Positions 62,520-64,000 of a stretch of DNA of 64,000 nucleotides are shown here, one piece after another. Numbering within the stretch: the stretch's first letter is position 1; the number at the start of each line of letters is the position of its first letter. The notes under the pieces are model-generated. The model was not told where the DNA came from. It ran no database searches and was given only the letters and a program-made list of their open reading frames with translations. The translations under genes were made by a program, and so were the position numbers. The stretch lies in NCBI RefSeq assembly GCF_013373795.3, contig NZ_CP088023.1, positions 123,266 to 187,265 of the forward strand, written 5' to 3'. The DNA is from Bradyrhizobium quebecense (GTDB lineage: Bacteria; Pseudomonadota; Alphaproteobacteria; Rhizobiales; Xanthobacteraceae).

Positions 62520-62602
62520 ACTGACAGTCAGCTACAGATCGGATAACCCAACAAGGCGGTCGTCCTCGGACGAATACCAGCAAACGAAAGACATTGTCGC
62601 AT

Positions 62603-62728
62603 TATCTCATCAAGATCGCCAGGCTCGGCGGCTATCTCGCCCGCGCCAACGATCCGCCACCAGGGAATCTCATCATGTGGCGCGGATTATCGCGATTCAT
62701 CGATATCGCAACGGGGGCGAAGCTCTGA
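62603..62728 (+). pseudogene. IS4-family transposase, C-terminal fragment
   Basis: The frame YLIKIARLGGYLARANDPPP followed by GNLIMWRGLSRFIDIATG and a stop is the end of an IS4/IS50-type transposase. Only 41 codons remain. Confidence 0.75.
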
Positions 62729-63026
62729 CTCAAAGATGTGGGTAATCGTAAGCTTCGTCGTATGCGTACGGTTCGTGCGCCGATCTCGAGTGCGCGGCCG
62801 CAGGCAGCGACTCTTTGTGCCGCTGCCCGAGTGGCCGCCCTCGAATTGGACAGCATAGCGGATGTCGACGCCGCTCAGTCCCTGGCTATTCGAGGGCTAT
62901 GCCTTCCACGCGCGCCGGTGCTGTGGGCCCCGCAATCCACGTATTTGGTCCAACCTCAGGTGAGGCAACGCGTTGTCGCGTCTCAGTCGGTTCTCAAATT
63001 GTCGGTGCCGTGACGTCATCAGCTTC
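62729..63026. other. No identifiable gene
   Basis: A 300-base gap downstream of the thioesterase gene. Nothing recognisable, including no clear terminator. Confidence 0.35.
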
Positions 63027-64000
63027 TCATCGCCGCCAACCGCTGCCGTGTTGATCGAAGATTCTAGGGAGTGGATCAGTTGCTAAGGCCTTCGATAGAA
63101 CAGCGGCCAGAACCCGACGATTTTCCCAAACGCTCATCAGTGTTAAATGATCACCGGGAATCGGCACGGCATGAATGGCCGCGACATCCAGGATCCGGTC
63201 CCAACCGCGCATAGGTGACCTCTGTTCTGTACGCATCGAAGCGTCGGCTCGCACACGCCGCCCCCCGGAAGGTTCGGCGGCATAAAATTGATGTATTTCC
63301 AATGGCAGGGCTGGAATTTCATATGACTGCAGCGCCTGGTGAAAGTGTGCGTACATCGAAGCCGTAGCGTAGAGTTCTTCGTCTACTATTATTGCGCCGA
63401 TCTGCTGTGCCTTCTGAAGCAACTCAGTAATTGAGCATTCCTTGGCAAGACGCTCCAAGAGTTGGAAGCGTTTATCATCTAGAGTATCGAGAGGCTCGAA
63501 AATCATTTCTAGCGCTATTTGCGCATCCGACATGTTCGATGGAGTTGCGGAAAGGGTGACATCGATGAAAGCAACGAACGATACGGCGTCATCGATGCTC
63601 AGTAAGTGCTGGGCAATCGCATAAGCCAAGATTGCCCCCGAGGAATATCCAGCAAGACGGTAGGGGCCACGCGGCTGGGTTTTCTTCACGGCCAAAACGA
63701 CTTGCGCGGCTATCGCTTCGAGCGTTGGCCGATCATTTTCGTTGAACGATGGCCATGGCAGAGCGTAGACAGGGCAGTCTATTTCCATATCCTTCACCAA
63801 CGATAGGACGTATGAGCAATCTCCATAGCCTGACGGAACAAAGAATAGTGGTGATTGAGATCCGTTCGTTCGTACCGGCAGCACTCCAGCTGTGTGACGG
63901 AGGTGGTCCAAGTGAACTTTCGACGCAAGCAGCTTCAGGACCGGGGCCTGGAAAAGATCGGCAGCACCCAACATTAATCCTCGGTTTAGTGCTTGGCTGA
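63027..64000 (-). CDS. Thioesterase domain at the end of a probable NRPS/PKS protein, N-terminus outside window
   Basis: The frame is open to the window edge; the first internal ATG is at 63974, but the residues before it (SQALNRGLMLGAADLFQAPV) resemble the end of a carrier domain, so the gene likely continues. The alpha/beta-hydrolase follows: SPLFFVPSGYGDCSYVLSLV, YRLAGYSSGAILAYAIAQHL with the GYSSG nucleophile Ser, and a late His in IPGDHLTLMSVWENR. This is a type I thioesterase that releases products from assembly lines. What it releases cannot be told from here. Confidence 0.75.
   Translation of the reverse strand, partial: SQALNRGLMLGAADLFQAPVLKLLASKVHLDHLRHTAGVLPVRTNGSQSPLFFVPSGYGDCSYVLSLVKDMEIDCPVYALPWPSFNENDRPTLEAIAAQVVLAVKKTQPRGPYRLAGYSSGAILAYAIAQHLLSIDDAVSFVAFIDVTLSATPSNMSDAQIALEMIFEPLDTLDDKRFQLLERLAKECSITELLQKAQQIGAIIVDEELYATASMYAHFHQALQSYEIPALPLEIHQFYAAEPSGGRRVRADASMRTEQRSPMRGWDRILDVAAIHAVPIPGDHLTLMSVWENRRVLAAVLSKALATDPLPRIFDQHGSGWRR

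Overview
The window looks like part of a symbiosis-type plasmid, or a plasmid-derived island, from an alphaproteobacterium of the order Rhizobiales, most likely Bradyrhizobium. The pointers are a repABC replication and partition unit, a rhizobial traI-trb-traR conjugation cluster, a type III effector gene behind a tts box (the TtsI binding site), a FixK-type box in front of a Crp/Fnr gene, and many insertion sequences of families common in bradyrhizobial symbiosis regions. This assignment rests on gene content and motifs only; no database search was possible.

Layout. 1-1.05 kb: 5' part of a type III effector gene on the minus strand with its tts box. 1.1-8.4 kb: a scrapyard of IS fragments (IS3, IS6, IS110, IS21, integrase-core types), a Ku C-terminal relic and two small genes. 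8.5-14.9 kb: a minus-strand cluster of RecD2-like helicase, a frameshifted small gene, SNF2 helicase and SWIM zinc-finger protein. 15-18.7 kb: small unknown genes, a second tts box and a dead IS256 element with 9-bp target duplications. 18.8-21.7 kb: scpB and a DUF1403 gene divergent from a tyrosine recombinase, with a 12-7-12 palindrome between them. 22-23.5 kb: MazEF-like and VapBC toxin-antitoxin modules. 23.5-27.4 kb: repABC with two parS-like palindromes and a probable counter-transcribed RNA. 27.7-39 kb: traI, trbBCDEJLFGHI and traR. 39-45.4 kb: cold shock protein, periplasmic LTXXQ protein, outer-membrane protein, Crp/Fnr regulator, a decayed exonuclease and small secreted or membrane proteins. 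45.4-50 kb: IS1380, a topoisomerase IA with damaged N-terminus, and a QueD-like gene. 50.6-57.3 kb: phosphoesterase, a truncated multicopper oxidase, a recombinases-in-trio (RIT) remnant and an SRAP gene broken at its start. 57.6-62.7 kb: IS21, a Gabija-like GajA/GajB remnant, IS66 and IS4 pieces. 63.0-64 kb: thioesterase end of a probable NRPS or PKS.

How it works together. RepABC, ScpB and the toxin-antitoxin pairs would maintain the replicon, and the divergently arranged quorum-sensing-controlled trb operon would move it. The transfer unit carries visible damage: traI is frameshifted near its C-terminus, trbD has an amber codon at position 58, and no trbK is seen. The central block (about 18.8-39 kb) is otherwise intact, whereas both flanks are dominated by IS elements and broken genes, as expected where accessory symbiosis and defence genes turn over around a conserved plasmid backbone.
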